Source of the DNA: Protonemura montana
Lineage: Eukaryota; Arthropoda; Insecta; Plecoptera; Nemouridae
DNA: 64,000 nt
Reading direction: 5' to 3'
Assembly: GCA_947568835.1 (NCBI GenBank)
Contig: OX387610.1
Coordinates: 5,620,001 to 5,684,000 of the forward strand
The position numbers and the translations under genes are program-made. Positions 22,531-33,572 of the stretch are shown here, one piece after another. The notes below the pieces were generated by a model that saw only the letters and a program-made list of their open reading frames with translations, did no database searches and was not told the origin of the DNA. Position 1 is the first letter of the stretch, and each line of letters opens with the position of its first letter.

Positions 22531-22925
22531 ATTGATTAAATGGTTTTGACGACGGCGTCTGGTGCTGGTTTAATGGCATCGGTGAATGAGTGGGTGTTGA
22601 TTACGATGGTGAACCCAGCCTAGGAGGAAGAAGGGGAAACAGTATGTCACAAGTAATATGTCGAAGAGCACAGAGGCGACCACCGGCTAGACGTTCCTTT
22701 CGAAGGACGGTACAACGCGAACAACAGGATTCCTCCACAAATCCTCGCTGTCGAGATATTGATAAGCAAGACGAGTGAAGTTGCCGTAATAACTTTCATC
22801 CCTCCAACCTCTCTCCCAAACAGAACTGGTCATGTGTTTGTTGGTCACCCATCCGATTCCTGACCCAGTGCAGCGTTGCTTAACATCAGCGATATCACGA
22901 GGACCGGTGTTTCCAAACACGCCAA
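22531..22925 (-). mobile_element. 5S-derived SINE, near full length
   Basis: On the minus strand it has the GTGTTTGGAAACACCGGTC-like leader, the 5S head (GATGTTAAGCAACGCTGC, ATCGGATGGGTGACC), GTTTGGGAGAGAGGTTGG, the GGAACGT body word and a tail with ATTCACCGATGCCATTAAAC. Substitutions are spread evenly. The tail beyond the ACGACGGCGTC word is poorly preserved. Confidence 0.85.
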
Positions 22926-24599
22926 TTGGTCTAACGCGTTCCGAGAGGACTTTCTGGGATGAGTTTTTTAAGATGACTGTGTGGTCCGCCATGTTTTCTT
23001 ACCACTCTTAGAAAAAATAAACTGTATTTGGCGGCCATCACCCAAATCTTCAGTATTCACACATAAAAGTTTATTGACCAAAATCATTCCGAGCGCAGCG
23101 TTCCGGTCGGTTGCAAGGGTGTACGAGTTACAAACCTGTCTAGGGACCGTACCACGGCGTTACAACATTTTAAACTCTTTGTTTTTATGAGCGTCGTTCA
23201 GAAACTAAATGTTTTTCACTATGTTTGATTGGCAGTCACCACTTAACTCCCCGTTAAGTTTAACGGCCAACGGCAGTTAACGAAACAGTCGAATACTTGC
23301 GTTTTTTTTTTTCTTCTTTCAACAGTGGTCTGCAAATATCAGCAAGTTTTAAGAAACACTTTTCAAGATGGCCGTACACACAGCCTTTTTTTGAAGTTGC
23401 TTTATAGGTTAATGTTGCAAGAAGGCTATGATATCTACCTATGTAATTTTTTATTTTAGCACATGCTATTTTGAAATACATAGGTACTCACATTAAATAT
23501 ACTCACACATCAAATAATGATATTAACAAAGGTACAATTACAGATGATACATCAGATTATCAGATACAGATGTTGTTAATTTTTCTGAGTTTTAAGCATA
23601 AATACTGTTATAAAATTTGAACTAACGGCTTTTTGAGATAGAAAAAACACATTACCAACCCTACTTCCTTTCTTCATATCACTAATTCTTTCTGATATTA
23701 CTTCTATTTCAATTTTCCGACCCCCCGACAAAAGTCATAAAGCAAATAATCACCATCCACGCACGCGCATACAATGGCCAGTGCTACCAACATCACGCTC
23801 GAATAACCCGCTGGCTGATGGTTTAGAGCAAATCATAAAAATCTTTTAGATGAAATTAAATAAAAATGCAATGACGCTCGTAAAAAAAAAAAAAAACCCT
23901 AGACTGGGACCACGCCGTGTGTTAAAAAACCGAGTAAGCTCGTAAAACTTTCAAGATTATGGCTTCATGTTCGTTTAATAGCAGCCGTGAACCCCCTATG
24001 CATTATGTTGCACGCCTCACCTCGGCCTGTCTAGGGAACACATGCCCCGGTAGACGGGAATCCATCGATGACTGCCGCTGACTTGGTATAGACATTTATT
24101 TTGATTGTAATTGGTAAAGCTTCTAGAGCGGACAGGCTGGCAACAGCTGCGGGAATTGAGCTTGTTGAGGATCGTTAAAGTCGACGTCCCAATTCCTGGT
24201 TTACTAGGTTTGGGACGGACTAAGGTTAGAACTTTTTTACTCTCGTTACAACGTTTTTTTATTTGTTTGTGCGGTTTTTAACGTTTGGATGAATACAATT
24301 ATCACATTACCAATTGCCTCGATGAGTTGATTTACTCAAAAATGTATCTAATATGTATTATTTTGTAACTTTTTAAAAATAGTCTTTTATCATCGCCATA
24401 AACCCACGTTGCGTTTATTTTTTCATTAAAATAATTGAAGATTTTTATTCTAATAAAGAATTTAACCGCATTTTTTCACGTGAGCGTAAAATCCTTCGGT
24501 TCAAGGCCAATCAATAAAATTTCATGATCGAACGTAATGCACAATTGCCGAATGCGTGGATGTTTAGCAAAGATTCGTTCAGAACAAACAGCATGTTAA
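22926..24599. other. AT-rich non-coding DNA
   Basis: A GATACA/CAGATTATCAG-rich stretch lies near 23540-23575 and a 15-base A run near 23881-23895. No gene was seen. Confidence 0.45.
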
Positions 24600-24755
24600 C
24601 TTTTTTACTATTAACAACACTATCACCGTCTCAAAAATTGATGCCCTAACGGGGACTCGTCAGTTTTTGAGACGGTTATAGTGTTGTTAATAATAAAATA
24701 CCCCGCGCATTGCAAGCGTTTGCAATTTAAATAAGATTTCATCCTAATGCAGCAT
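24600..24755 (-). mobile_element. Inverted-arm element, copy 4 (core cut to 18 bases)
   Basis: In reverse orientation to copies 1 and 2: TTAACAACACTATCACCGTC, TCAAAAATTGATG, then CCCTAACGGGGACTCG, which is the T-arm side of the tRNA-like core, then TTTTTGAGACGGTTATAGTG and GTTAATAATAAAATACC. It ends CGCGCATTGCAAGCGTTTGC...AAGATTTCATCCTAA. It is an intermediate between the full core of copy 1 and the near-empty copy 2. Confidence 0.7.
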
Positions 24756-24869
24756 GTCAACTTAATCTTAACAATACAGATCTTTTTATAGGACCATGAA
24801 AAACTTGTATGGACAGAAAATGTCCCAATAAATAGCCTGTCTTTTTTAGACAAGTCATTTAACAACTAT

Positions 24870-25440
24870 ACTAGCCAAAGAAACATACTCCTCTATAGCT
24901 GCTAAACACACGCAACCAACTCAATTTCCATCTCCACGCTTTTCCGGCTTTTCCACGCCGACGTCCTCGCGCCAAGAAAGACGCTGCTGTCACCGCGTCG
25001 GAGTCAGGTGGCTGCACCGGAAAGACAATTTGTCCCTTGTCACCTCGGGACACTTTCATCCCTCCCGGACGGCTGCCCGAAATTTCAATGAAATTCCTGT
25101 CCGCCTGTTATTGGGGCGGCTAGAGAGGGTGGGCAAACTTGTCGGACTGGACACTTTAGTTTCCTATTGTTGTCCTGAAATTGCTGGCGCCTCTCGCTGG
25201 ACGTCCCTTTCGTCTCCAAACTCTTTAAAGCCATTGTGATGTTCCGTTTCATTTACACCTACCTCTTGCCTGGCTCAGTAGATTCCCCCCCTAGTTCCCC
25301 CTTCCATCTCACCCTCCTTATCTTGCACACGCCGAGCCTGGATCTGTCCCGAAGAAAACTGACCGAAGGACCAAAGAAATTTCAAAAGCAGGCCTTTTTA
25401 AGTTTCCGAAAAGAAGCTATACTACAATTTTTCTAAGGTA
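24870..25440. other. GC-richer island with short protein-like frames
   Basis: Base composition rises clearly between about 24890 and 25350. On the minus strand an ATG at about 25231 in good context (ACAATGGCT) opens a 49-codon frame beginning MALKSLETKGTSSERRQQ. A 62-codon frame lies at 24871-25059, and there are plus-strand frames at 25030 and 25236. None has a recognisable domain. It could be a first exon with a CpG-like promoter or simply GC-richer DNA with few stops. Confidence 0.25.
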
Positions 25441-25466
25441 ATTTTCAAAAAAAACTTTCAAGCATA

Positions 25467-25886
25467 TGCGGTTCAATGGTAGATTCATCGTTTGGTAGCC
25501 ATGGTGATGCTGAGATTGCCTGACAGAGCTTCTCAATTCTGCTATCTTATGTTACCACGGGTATATCATGGCCTAGCATAGGAGGTTCAATGGCAGATTC
25601 AACGTTTGGTAGCCATGGAGATGCTGAGATCACCTGACAGAGCTTCTCAATTCTGCTATCTTATGTTACCACGGGTATATCATGGCCTAGCATAGGAGGT
25701 TCAATGGTAGATTCAACGTTCGGTAGCCATGGAGATGCTGAGATCACCTGACAGAGCTTCTCAATTCTGCTATCTTATGTTACCACGGGTATATCATGGC
25801 CTAGCATAGGAGGTTCAATGGTAGATTCAACGTTCGGTAGCCATGGAGATGCTGAGATCACCTGACAGAGCTTCTAAAATTTACCT
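25467..25886. repeat. 114-bp tandem repeat, locus 1 (3.6 units)
   Basis: The unit starts GGTTCAATGGTAGATTCAAC and contains TAGCCATGGAGATGCTGAGA, CACCTGACAGAGCTTCTCAA and a TATCATGGCCTAGCATAGGA end. Unit starts at 25470, 25584, 25698 and 25812 give an exact 114-base period. The last unit breaks off after GACAGAGCTTCT. The same repeat is at 55009-55578 in the same orientation. Stops interrupt the frame read through TTCAATGG, so it is not coding. Confidence 0.9.
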
Positions 25887-26371
25887 TCTTATCCCACCGG
25901 GATTATGTCGTGAAAATGTCCTATTCAAAGTTGTCTTCGCTCTTGTAAAGGAATGTTGCAAGAAGTATGTTTTTTCTTTTAATCCTGGAAATACTATTTG
26001 CATCGGATAAACTGTGAATAAAATGAACAAATGATAACTGCAACACTAACCTGAAAGCTCATTAAAGAAGGCTGTGTGTTTGTATGGTCGTCCATTTTGA
26101 ACGGTTCTTTGCCTAAAAACACTTAGCGTCGCTCTGAAAATTGATCAATATCAAGTAAATATCGGCAGCAATGTAGGTCGCCAATCTTGAAAATAAAGAG
26201 AATCAATTATTTTGCTTATTTTTATTTTTCCGTCTGCCATTATTTGTATTGTTTGACTGACTGAGTCAAAAGATGTCGACACCACAGCAGCACTCGTGTC
26301 ATCTCAAGTGTCAACATTACTCATAGTCCAAGGAAGTGGTTGCTATTTGACTTTATCTTAGTGCCTCTTAC
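25887..26371. other. AT-rich non-coding DNA
   Basis: No repeat or gene was recognised. A short homopurine/AT mixture. Confidence 0.4.
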
Positions 26372-26574
26372 CTATCCGAGATTTCTCTTCATTGTCTCGT
26401 GCAGCTTTGTGAAGAATTCCTTACTGGGAAGTCCATTTCCGACAAAGCTTACCGCCAACTCATCTTGCTTGTCGCTAGAGTCCACTCTGTCAGCTGTGGG
26501 TATGGGAGTGCCTATCAATGTTTTTTTTTCTTCAAATTTAACGGTGATTTTTGAAAATTTTCCGATTTGGTCAC
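26372..26574 (-). CDS. Candidate exon or decayed gene piece, 66 codons, unrecognised protein
   Basis: On the minus strand, CATTTAGTCTTTTAG|GTGACC gives an acceptor-like start. After two bases the frame is open for 66 codons: a lysine-rich start (GKFSKITVKFEEKKTLIG), then TPIPTADRVDSSDKQDELAV, then SFVGNGLPSKEFFTKLHE, ending KRNLG and TAG. The stop is followed at once by GTAAGA, a good donor. Length, charge pattern and the switch to GC-richer third positions all look coding. It has no upstream ATG. I recognise no family. It may be a last coding exon, an exon with a mutated end, or a fragment of a dead gene. A SINE lies 30 bases upstream of the acceptor. Confidence 0.35.
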
Positions 26575-26604
26575 CTAAAAGACTAAATGGCTGTTGGTGT
26601 CATT

Positions 26605-26782
26605 CGATTGATTTGTGTGTTTAACGACGCACTTTTTTTGACAACTTGCTCTGTGGGACTGGTTTAATAGCGTTGATGAATGGTGGATGATGATGAAATT
26701 AAACTAGCTTAGAAGGGAGGAGGGGAAATCCAGTGCCTGCAGGTAGCCTACTCCTGTCGAAGGGGACCCCGGTTTAACAATT
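26605..26782 (-). mobile_element. 5S-SINE 3' half
   Basis: TTTGTGTGTTTAACGACGCA, the GGGACTGGTTTAATAGCG word, AGCTTAGAAGGGAGGAGGGG and GTAGCCTACTCCTGTCGAAG are the distal half of the SINE in minus orientation. It stops at GGGGACCCCGGTTTAAC; the 5S head is absent. Confidence 0.8.
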
Positions 26783-26825
26783 TCCGGATAAACACAAAAG
26801 TGCGGTCAATTTGAAAATCATGGAA

Positions 26826-26940
26826 ACAGAGTTGAAGATTAGCACTAAAGCTTAAATATGATCAGCCAATCACAGACGGTGTTTCCAGATTTTTAGGGTT
26901 AGTTACCATGGTGATAACAATTTAATCTCCAAATTTAGAG
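26826..26940 (-). repeat. Dispersed repeat D, copy 1
   Basis: Read on the minus strand, ATCACCATGGTAACTAACCC, TAAAAATCTGGAAACA and CCGTCTGTGATTGGCTGATC match 27889-27960 on the plus strand. The pair forms a divergent inverted repeat about 1 kb apart. Similar CCATGGTAA and TGATTGG words occur in repeat C. Confidence 0.5.
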
Positions 26941-27282
26941 GGATTAAGCTTCAAATTTTCTTTCTGATTCCGGCAAACAAAAAAATATCTAAGAACATTC
27001 TGAATTGCCACCAAGACTTAAATGATACTTTTGCGTGATCTTTCTAAACCAAACGAGATCTTTCGGCCAAGATCAGTCTCAAATTTCAGTACTAACATTG
27101 CCATTTCGGTCGTAGCATACAGAGATCGCCGCTCTTTGGCCGTACGCGGCCCTCGCCAGCCTTGCTTGAAAGTGGACAGCACGCACTATGTCAACACGCA
27201 ATGTCCGTGCGGTCACGTGACCCGCGAGCGAGGAATGCGTGCTTCCGCCTACGCAACGTTCGCCTCACACTTGACCGCTAAG
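26941..27282. other. Unassigned DNA with a GC-rich end
   Basis: A 97-codon plus-strand frame at 27022-27315 runs through a CpG-rich stretch (27110-27280) and into a 41-bp minisatellite unit. No recognisable domain. Confidence 0.35.
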
Positions 27283-27325
27283 ATCCAGTGGGAGCAGCCC
27301 ACTGATCTCAAATAACCTGGATAGC
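27283..27325. repeat. Single 41-bp minisatellite unit
   Basis: CCCACTGATCTCAAATAACC followed by TGGATAGCGATTG is most of one unit of the 41-bp repeat, outside any array. It lacks the AGGATCCAGCCAG end. Confidence 0.75.
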
Positions 27326-27840
27326 GATTGTCGTAGAGAGACTTTGAAGACAAGGCCGCCATCTTGTGAGTTTTCTCTAAGAGCTCGTGCTATTGTTAAG
27401 TGTTTTATTAGTGGTTTTCGTAGTTCAATGGTCAAAATGTGTCACGTTTTCGGGTAACTAATAAATATTTTTTTGCATTTGATATGGCGTGACAGATATT
27501 TCAAAACTGAATGACCTTAACGCCTAATATATGATTTTTATAAGCTAATTTACCTGAACTCTTGCCATGGGCCGATGCTCAAAGTGCCGCCTTCTTTTCT
27601 TATGTCTTTAGCGCGAAGATCTGAGATGTCTTCATCAGCAGATCTGTTGCTTTGTAAAGGAATGCCAATGAACGTCACCGAAATTAAATATCTGACAAAT
27701 TTTAAGGTCGTTAAACTTCGAAAATGTCGACGACTTTGAATTTATGAGCTACTTTATTTTACATATTGATGCGTTTTGACCATAAGGGATAGTACGGTAC
27801 ACGTATGTTTTTTTTTTTATTTTTAACTTGATTTCTATAG
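27326..27840. other. AT-rich non-coding DNA
   Basis: Nothing recognisable apart from a short duplicated AGATCTG word near 27620-27645. Confidence 0.4.
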
Positions 27841-27965
27841 GCTGGTTCAGCACAAAGCACAGTTGAAGCTAAACTCCCATTTATCTGGGGGTTATGTTTT
27901 CATCACTATGGTAAGAACCCCTGAAATCTTAAAAAAACGTCTGTAATTGGCCGATCATTTATAGA
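27841..27965 (+). repeat. Dispersed repeat D, copy 2
   Basis: GGGGTTATGTTTTCATCACT, then ATGGTAAGAACCCCTGAAAT and GTCTGTAATTGGCCGATCAT align with the minus strand of 26826-26940. Confidence 0.5.
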
Positions 27966-29214
27966 ACAACGGTGAAACCGCCCCAAGAAAGTCAAGGCAG
28001 ATGCATTCTTTGTCTTTAGGGCCATAATGGAATTAAATTACCTCAATTGCAAGCATCTATACCAGAATATGGACGGCGAGCTAGACTTGCTTGCTGGTTT
28101 CAGCTTCCTAGTGGAATCACCCTGCAATCTACCAGAATCTGTAACATTTGACACAATTCTTCAAAGTTTTTACCTCATATATCATGATATTTCCTCAATA
28201 TTTTATTCTTCTCGCAATCTATTAGACAAATAACACAGTTTATTACCACATATTTCAAACCACAACTTAATTACACAAATATCTATCAATCCAGTACACA
28301 AAAGAATTCGCTCGATTATTTCTTCGATATATATGGTACATATCATGGCAGACTTTCTATACATAAACCCGCGTGAAATTGTCGTGAAAACCAATCCAGC
28401 GGTAAAACCTAAGTACATTCACAAACGCTGTTGTAATTGCCTTCCTATGTACATGCAACAGACATAAATCTATTTACCTAACAATGCACCAGAGTCACGC
28501 TGCTTTCTTTCCATAGCTACATAACACATTCACGATGGACCTATCAATTTTCAAATAACACATCTCTCCTCTCTCAACTTCGTAATGCCTGTCTTATTTC
28601 TTTATGGTCTTTCTCTCTGCTCGTAATCTTTGAAAAGGTGGAACTAAATCCATCCATGACCCACTTGATCGGTACAAACCACTTCAAAGGCGATTTTATT
28701 TTTTTCAATATGGCGTCGGTGCTGTGTTATAATGTGTTTGGTAAGAAAGAAACGAGTATTATACATATTCATGATATTCATGAAGGGCGCTGTGATCTCT
28801 GAAGATTTTGTTTGTTGTGCTTGTCGTTGTTGTTGTGAATCGTGTTGCATCTTTGAAGCTCGAGGTGTTTATTTATTTTCATTATAAGTGCATGCTTCGA
28901 TAGAAATCGGCGCCGAAGAGCAACGGGGCGAGCACGAAAATTATGGGTGGACGCGAAATTTCTGATTTTGACCGGTAATTTATACGGTTTGAGTTAAAAG
29001 AGATGGTTTTACTGAAACGATTGAACGCTTTCTGTTATTATGTTTGATTCAACGCTTAAAAAGTTGCTGTATTTTTATTTCATTTGGAATAAAATCGATT
29101 ATTTTAAGGATAAGGTTAAGAACTACATGTAAAAATGACTGAAATTAAGCAAGACTGGGGCAGGTTTAGTCAGAAAAGTCTTTTGCAAAGAAATACCAAC
29201 TGATCTGATATTAA
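27966..29214. other. Unassigned DNA
   Basis: A short TTGTTGTGC/TTGTCGTTGTTGTTGTG tract lies at about 28809-28840. Frames of 68-71 codons at 28027, 28203 and 28644 have no recognisable domain. Confidence 0.4.
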
Positions 29215-29515
29215 AACGAAGAAAATGGTACTTATTAAGAGATGGAGCCACTGTTGTTTCGAGTGTTAAGAAATTTTATTTCGTTATTTCTCGCAGATTA
29301 CTCGCTTTTGAGACTAGTTTACGCTTAATTAATCTTAATTTATAGTAACCTCAACGATTGATCTACATGTACCGATATTTGGAAGTTGCAATTATTTAAT
29401 AATGTCGAGAATTGTTAAAAAGAACGGCCGCAAGCTCCATCGAATGACATCTAACGTTACAACGTGTTGCCGGCCTCGTTTGCTCAGCAGAGAGTTTCAA
29501 AATAGCACTAGGTAT
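29215..29515 (+). mobile_element. Small-element family A, long copy
   Basis: AAGAGATGGAGCCACTGTTG, TTATTTCTCGCAGATTACTC, GAGACTAGTTTACGCTTAAT, TACATGTACCGATATTTGGA, AAAGAACGGCCGCAAGCTCC, AACGTGTTGCCGG and TCGTTTGCTCAGCAGAGAG occur in order, ending near AAAATAGCACTAG. It is in the opposite orientation to 12505 and 39005. Confidence 0.7.
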
Positions 29516-29823
29516 CTGACAAAATCTACAATTTTTTCAATTTATTAAAAGCGTTGTAATAGGAGATTTGTAAATATTAATTTCTATCTGTGAATTCACC
29601 GCAGAAATGTCTATGAAACTCAGCCATGGTGAACCATCTTACAAATCGTAAGATGCATTTTCATCACGTCTCACCTAAAATACCAATTGCACCTATTTGC
29701 CCATTCGCCCGCTCTCGGAGAGAGCTTTTACGACGCGCAATCAAAAATTTATATAAACTGAATGGTATTGTTTTGCTAAATTTATCGCCGAAGAAACCTT
29801 TGTGTAGCTTTGCTTATAAATAA
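29516..29823. other. Unassigned DNA between two family A copies
   Basis: A 65-codon plus-strand frame at 29626-29823 has no recognisable domain. Confidence 0.4.
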
Positions 29824-29925
29824 AAATCATCAAGTTTATAGGTATAGTCAGAGGGTCAGCGTTAATTTTAAACTTTCTGCTGAGCAAACGAGCCGGCAAC
29901 ACGTGGTGACGGTATGTGCAACAAC
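29824..29925 (-). mobile_element. Family A end fragment
   Basis: ATCATCAAGTTTATAGGTAT, AGAGGGTCAGCGTTAATTTT and GCTGAGCAAACGAGCCGGCA occur in order, ending at ACGTGGTGACGGTATGTGC. It is followed immediately by a lone 54-bp repeat unit. Confidence 0.65.
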
Positions 29926-29985
29926 CTAGCCCGTGAGAGAAGGTACCAGTACAAGGACAGCCCCCCTCAGCATCACTACCAACTT
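29926..29985 (-). repeat. Lone, diverged 54-bp repeat unit
   Basis: On the minus strand, GCTGTCCTTGTACTGGTACC followed by TTCTCTCACGGGCTAGGTTG is one unit of the repeat arrayed at 47627-48391 and 48881-49164, with a few changes. It sits at the broken edge of a family A element. Confidence 0.75.
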
Positions 29986-30097
29986 ATGAATTATATGTCA
30001 GCTATGTTTTCATTAGCGTGATTTCAAAATACTTGCGATTTCTGAAAACAATTCCTAAAATTGTTATAATAGGTATCACCGGAGAAGATTTGTAGTG

Positions 30098-30325
30098 TTA
30101 TGATGGTTTTTAGACCCATGTCTACTTGAATTATCCTTAGCACTAGTTTTAAGAAAAACTATTTGAAATGGGTTTTGAATGCTAAGTAAAGGACAACTAA
30201 AATTTCCCTTTACCTAAAATTTTACTTTACCTAAAAATTTCCCTTAATATGGGAAATTTTTAGTTGTCCTTTACTTAGCACTCAAAACCCATTTCAAATA
30301 GTTTTTCTTAAAACTAGTGTTCTTT
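30098..30325. mobile_element. Foldback element, family B copy 2
   Basis: Left arm GATGGTTTTTAGACCCATG, CACTAGTTTTAAGAAAAACT, ATTTGAAATGGGTTTTGAAT, GCTAAGTAAAGGACAACTAA; right arm is the inverse, TTAGTTGTCCTTTACTTAGC through AAGAAAAACTATTTG-complement to AAACTAGTG. The core differs from copy 1, with CCCTTTACCTAAAATTTTAC and similar duplicated words. No coding capacity. Confidence 0.75.
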
Positions 30326-30609
30326 TAAAAATGACAGTTGGCCCACGTGTCACTCGAAACGACCGGTGGCGCTCCTACTGGGAAACTTACGTGCTATGGC
30401 TGAAAGATATTGCACTTTATATCTTAGAACGGCATGCACTTTCAGTTCAGTTTTGCAGAAGGTTTCATGTCGAACGTCTGCGGTCGTGTACCCATATTAG
30501 GATCATCAGGATGCGGAGGATGCAGGTCTAGTCTCGATATTATATTGTGGTCGCTTTACGTGCCGGGAGCTTGGGCAAGAGCCGTCGATATCGACAACGT
30601 GCTTTGAGA
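30326..30609. other. Unassigned DNA
   Basis: A 66-codon frame at 30331-30531 (arginine- and tryptophan-rich) lies in DNA of more even composition and resembles no family I know. Confidence 0.35.
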
Positions 30610-30790
30610 AGGTCCTTTTTTAACAGACATGCCGTAGCGCTAATTTGCCCGCCCAAATGAATACTTCACCGCGTTAAAAATAGAAGATGCCACTATAAGG
30701 TGTCACCGTCGTTTTTTTTTTTAGTATTTCAGAAATTTAATTTAGTTTTTTTCTCGCAGACAACTCGCATTTGAGCCTGGTGTACGCTCT
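30610..30790. mobile_element. Family A remnant, rearranged
   Basis: GCCGTAGCGCTAATTTG, GAAGATGCCACTATAAGG, GTGTCACCGTCG, TTTTCTCGCAGACAACTCGC and ATTTGAGCCTGGTGTACGCT are family A words with the middle replaced. Confidence 0.45.
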
Positions 30791-32326
30791 ATACCTGTTT
30801 TTACCTTCAAGTTGTTGGTTGAAAGACCAGCGACTTTTCCAGGTCTCCCCCTTGGCACTGAGAGGTAGTAGGGAAGGGGTGGGCACCTTAATCAGCCCCA
30901 TCCCCAACCCCGGGGGCTCAGCGTCATTATTTTCGCCTCGTTCGCGAATTTTCGAGTAGCTTTCTGTCAATGGTAGCGAGTTGTGATGTCGTCTTAAAGG
31001 CGAACTAGCGTTATGTGAACTTAAATGAAAACTATCTCGTATTTTTACTATTTATGGATGAAAATACTAAAAAAGAATCTGGTGTAGTGTTTTGAAATGG
31101 TATCTTCTGACTTTAGATTCACAAATAAAGATTGGAAACAAAGTCAAAATGCATCATAAATACATGTTTATTTAAAAAATATATTAATATTTCTACTTAT
31201 CTTTCCAAAGATATTTGATGACCATCTATGCTGGCAGCTGTATCAAACCCAAGGCTTGACTTCCAGTCTTCTTGTTAAAGAGGTGTTGGGGTGGGGGAGG
31301 GTAGGCAGGACGCTACGACGGAGTCGTTCACCGTAATTATACTCGAGTCCTCATTAAAAAAATTGCCTTGATTGTTGTTTAGAAAGGGTGGATGGGCGAT
31401 GACACCGTATCGCATCACGGTGTAATGAAAGGAGTGATGCCATGCTTGCACTCTTCTGTTTCTGTCTTACTCAGAAAAGAGGTCGGGGGGGGCCGGGGGG
31501 GCCGGGTGGGGGGTGGAATTAGGGAGGTTAGATTTTCCCATTTTTCCCCTCGACGTGTACGAGTTTTGGTTTAAAAATCAAGTATCTCATTCTTTGTTAC
31601 ATACACTTTGTTATGACATTCTCACATGTTATAATTTGAAACTATTTTACTAAAAAACCAAGGTGTAATTTCGAACACTTATTTGGTGATTAGGAGTAGA
31701 CAGAGTTCCAGTGCTAATTTGATCTTCACTCTCCGCTTTTGACGGCAAAGGCGTCTGATTTTGAACGGCACTTGGATTGTCGGCCATCTTGGATGTGTGT
31801 TCACTTTCATTTGCTCGTTAGCGTGGCCCGGTGGGGGGGGGGGGGGGGGGGGGGGTCACGGGGTTGGGGTGTCAATCTGTGGGATGATCTCTATCCCGGG
31901 CAAGCGCGGGTGAACACGAAGTGCTGAATCGGTGTGCTGTGTTTTAGTTTGATTTTTTTAGCGCGTGGAATGGCCGTGCGTTTGAGTTGATGTTTTAATT
32001 TTTGGTAATAACGGTTTTTTTAGAATGATAGGATGTGACCAAAGACTGATGTGGCTTTCTGAAGTTTGAAGGGTTTTTGGTTTTTCTGGTGATTCCACGG
32101 GGGACCTGAAACCAGCAAGCGAGGAATGGAAATGTTGCTAATTGATACGAAATTGTTTTAGAAAAGGTCATGTTACTTATGGAAATAAGATGACTGGGGT
32201 TCTAAAATTTACAAATTGTTTAACTTTTCACATCTTGTAAAGCAGGGCTTGGTAATTTAAAGGGAAGGATCCATGGAGTTTATTTGACTCAAACCTAGAA
32301 CAGCCGTTAACAATGGATTGCCTGAC
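30791..32326. other. Unassigned DNA with G-rich tracts
   Basis: GGGGGGGCC repeats lie at about 31486-31516 and could form a G-quadruplex. An uninterrupted run of 22 G lies at 31834-31855. The frames crossing them (31392-31574, 31739-31927) are low-complexity. The last 50 bases carry the start of the 41-bp array's arm in inverse (GGATTGCCTGAC). Confidence 0.55.
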
Positions 32327-32718
32327 GTTATTTGAGATCAGCTGGCTGTATCCTATGCTCTATCCAGGTTATTTGAGATCAGCTGGCTGGATCCTATGCT
32401 CTATCCAGGTTATTTGAGATCAGCTGGCTGGATCCTATGCTCTATCCATGTTATTTGAGATCAGCTGGCTGGATCCTATGCTCTTTCCAGGTTATTTGAG
32501 ATCAGCTGGCTGGACCCTATGCTCTATCCAGGTTATTTGAGATCAGCTGGCTGGATCCTATGCTCTTTCCAGGTTATTTGAGATCAGCTGGCTGGATCCT
32601 ATGCTCTATCTAGGTTATTTGAGGTCAGCTGGCTGGATCCTATGCTCTATCTAGGTTATTTGAGATCAGCTGGCTGGATCCTAAACTCTATCCAGGTTAT
32701 TTGAGATCAGCTGGCTGG
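32327..32718. repeat. 41-bp minisatellite, locus 2 (about 9.5 units, inverted)
   Basis: It has the same unit as at 9074, here on the other strand (GTTATTTGAGATCAGCTGGC then TGGATCCTATGCTCTATCCAG). Unit variants include CTCTTTCCAG and CTCTATCTAGG. The array-to-arm junction at its left (GGATTGCCTGACGTTATTTG) is the inverse of the junctions at 10240 and 60926, though the arm soon becomes dissimilar. Confidence 0.92.
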
Positions 32719-33572
32719 TCAAATTTTAATCCTTTATCTACAACAAATTAAAATTCTAGCATCGTTAATCCAATCTAACGGCCGAAAAACCTCTGTAAAA
32801 ATTTGTCTGAAACCTTCCCCTGAATCGATTGATCGCCCAAAGCTTGACCATCTTGCCCAGAAAGCAGTTAACACAACAATCTTCCCGCCTGCAAGCGAGA
32901 ACATGTCAGCAAAAACAACAGGGGTGCCTGAAACAGGAGCCGTCTGCCCGACTTTTCCAGTACGCTCCCGGCTACTCCAGGCCACCAAGTCACGTGTTCC
33001 TGGAAGAAAGCTGGACATGTGCACGCCAAGTTTGTCACGTGATACAGCCATAGGAGATGTGTGTGTACGCTCATCGTTAAGTGGAGTAGAAAGGGGTGCG
33101 AAATGTGTATGTGTGTGGGGTAAAAAGATAGCTCTATGTTTGTTTGTTTGTTTGTTTGGGCTGAGAATGTCCCCTTGTTATGTCAACGAACGTCGTGTGT
33201 TTGAAGAGGATTGTTTTTGTTTACCTACATGGGAATGACCACAGTTTCTCGAGGAATCCGTTTCCGGATTGTCGTTGCGTGTTATCGTTTCCTGGTTCTG
33301 GGATTGTATCAATTTCGTTGTTTTACTTCTAGCTGAGTGGGACAGACAATTTGATGATATGAGTGTTATATCAACTGGACGTCTTATCAGTCAATAGAGT
33401 TTTTTTTGTGCGTCAATTTTCTTCCAGTTATTATCTTTTGAAACTCCATGTCTGCTTTATCGTAGCATTCGTACCAGTTACTTACACCTGGTTTTTTAAT
33501 GGTCCGGTAAGAACCTAACAGTTAGTTATTTTTTTTATGTACTTTGCTACAGCCAACTAGCCTTTTGTACAA
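32719..33572. other. Unassigned DNA with overlapping frames
   Basis: Frames of 68-111 codons overlap on both strands at 32734-33238; composition is near even, so stops are rare. None has a recognisable domain. GTTT is repeated at 33139-33158. Confidence 0.4.

Noticed and set aside
32868-33238. Overlapping frames of 68-111 codons on both strands
   Set aside because: The pieces look vaguely protein-like, but both strands are open in DNA of even composition. No splice-like borders and no domain.
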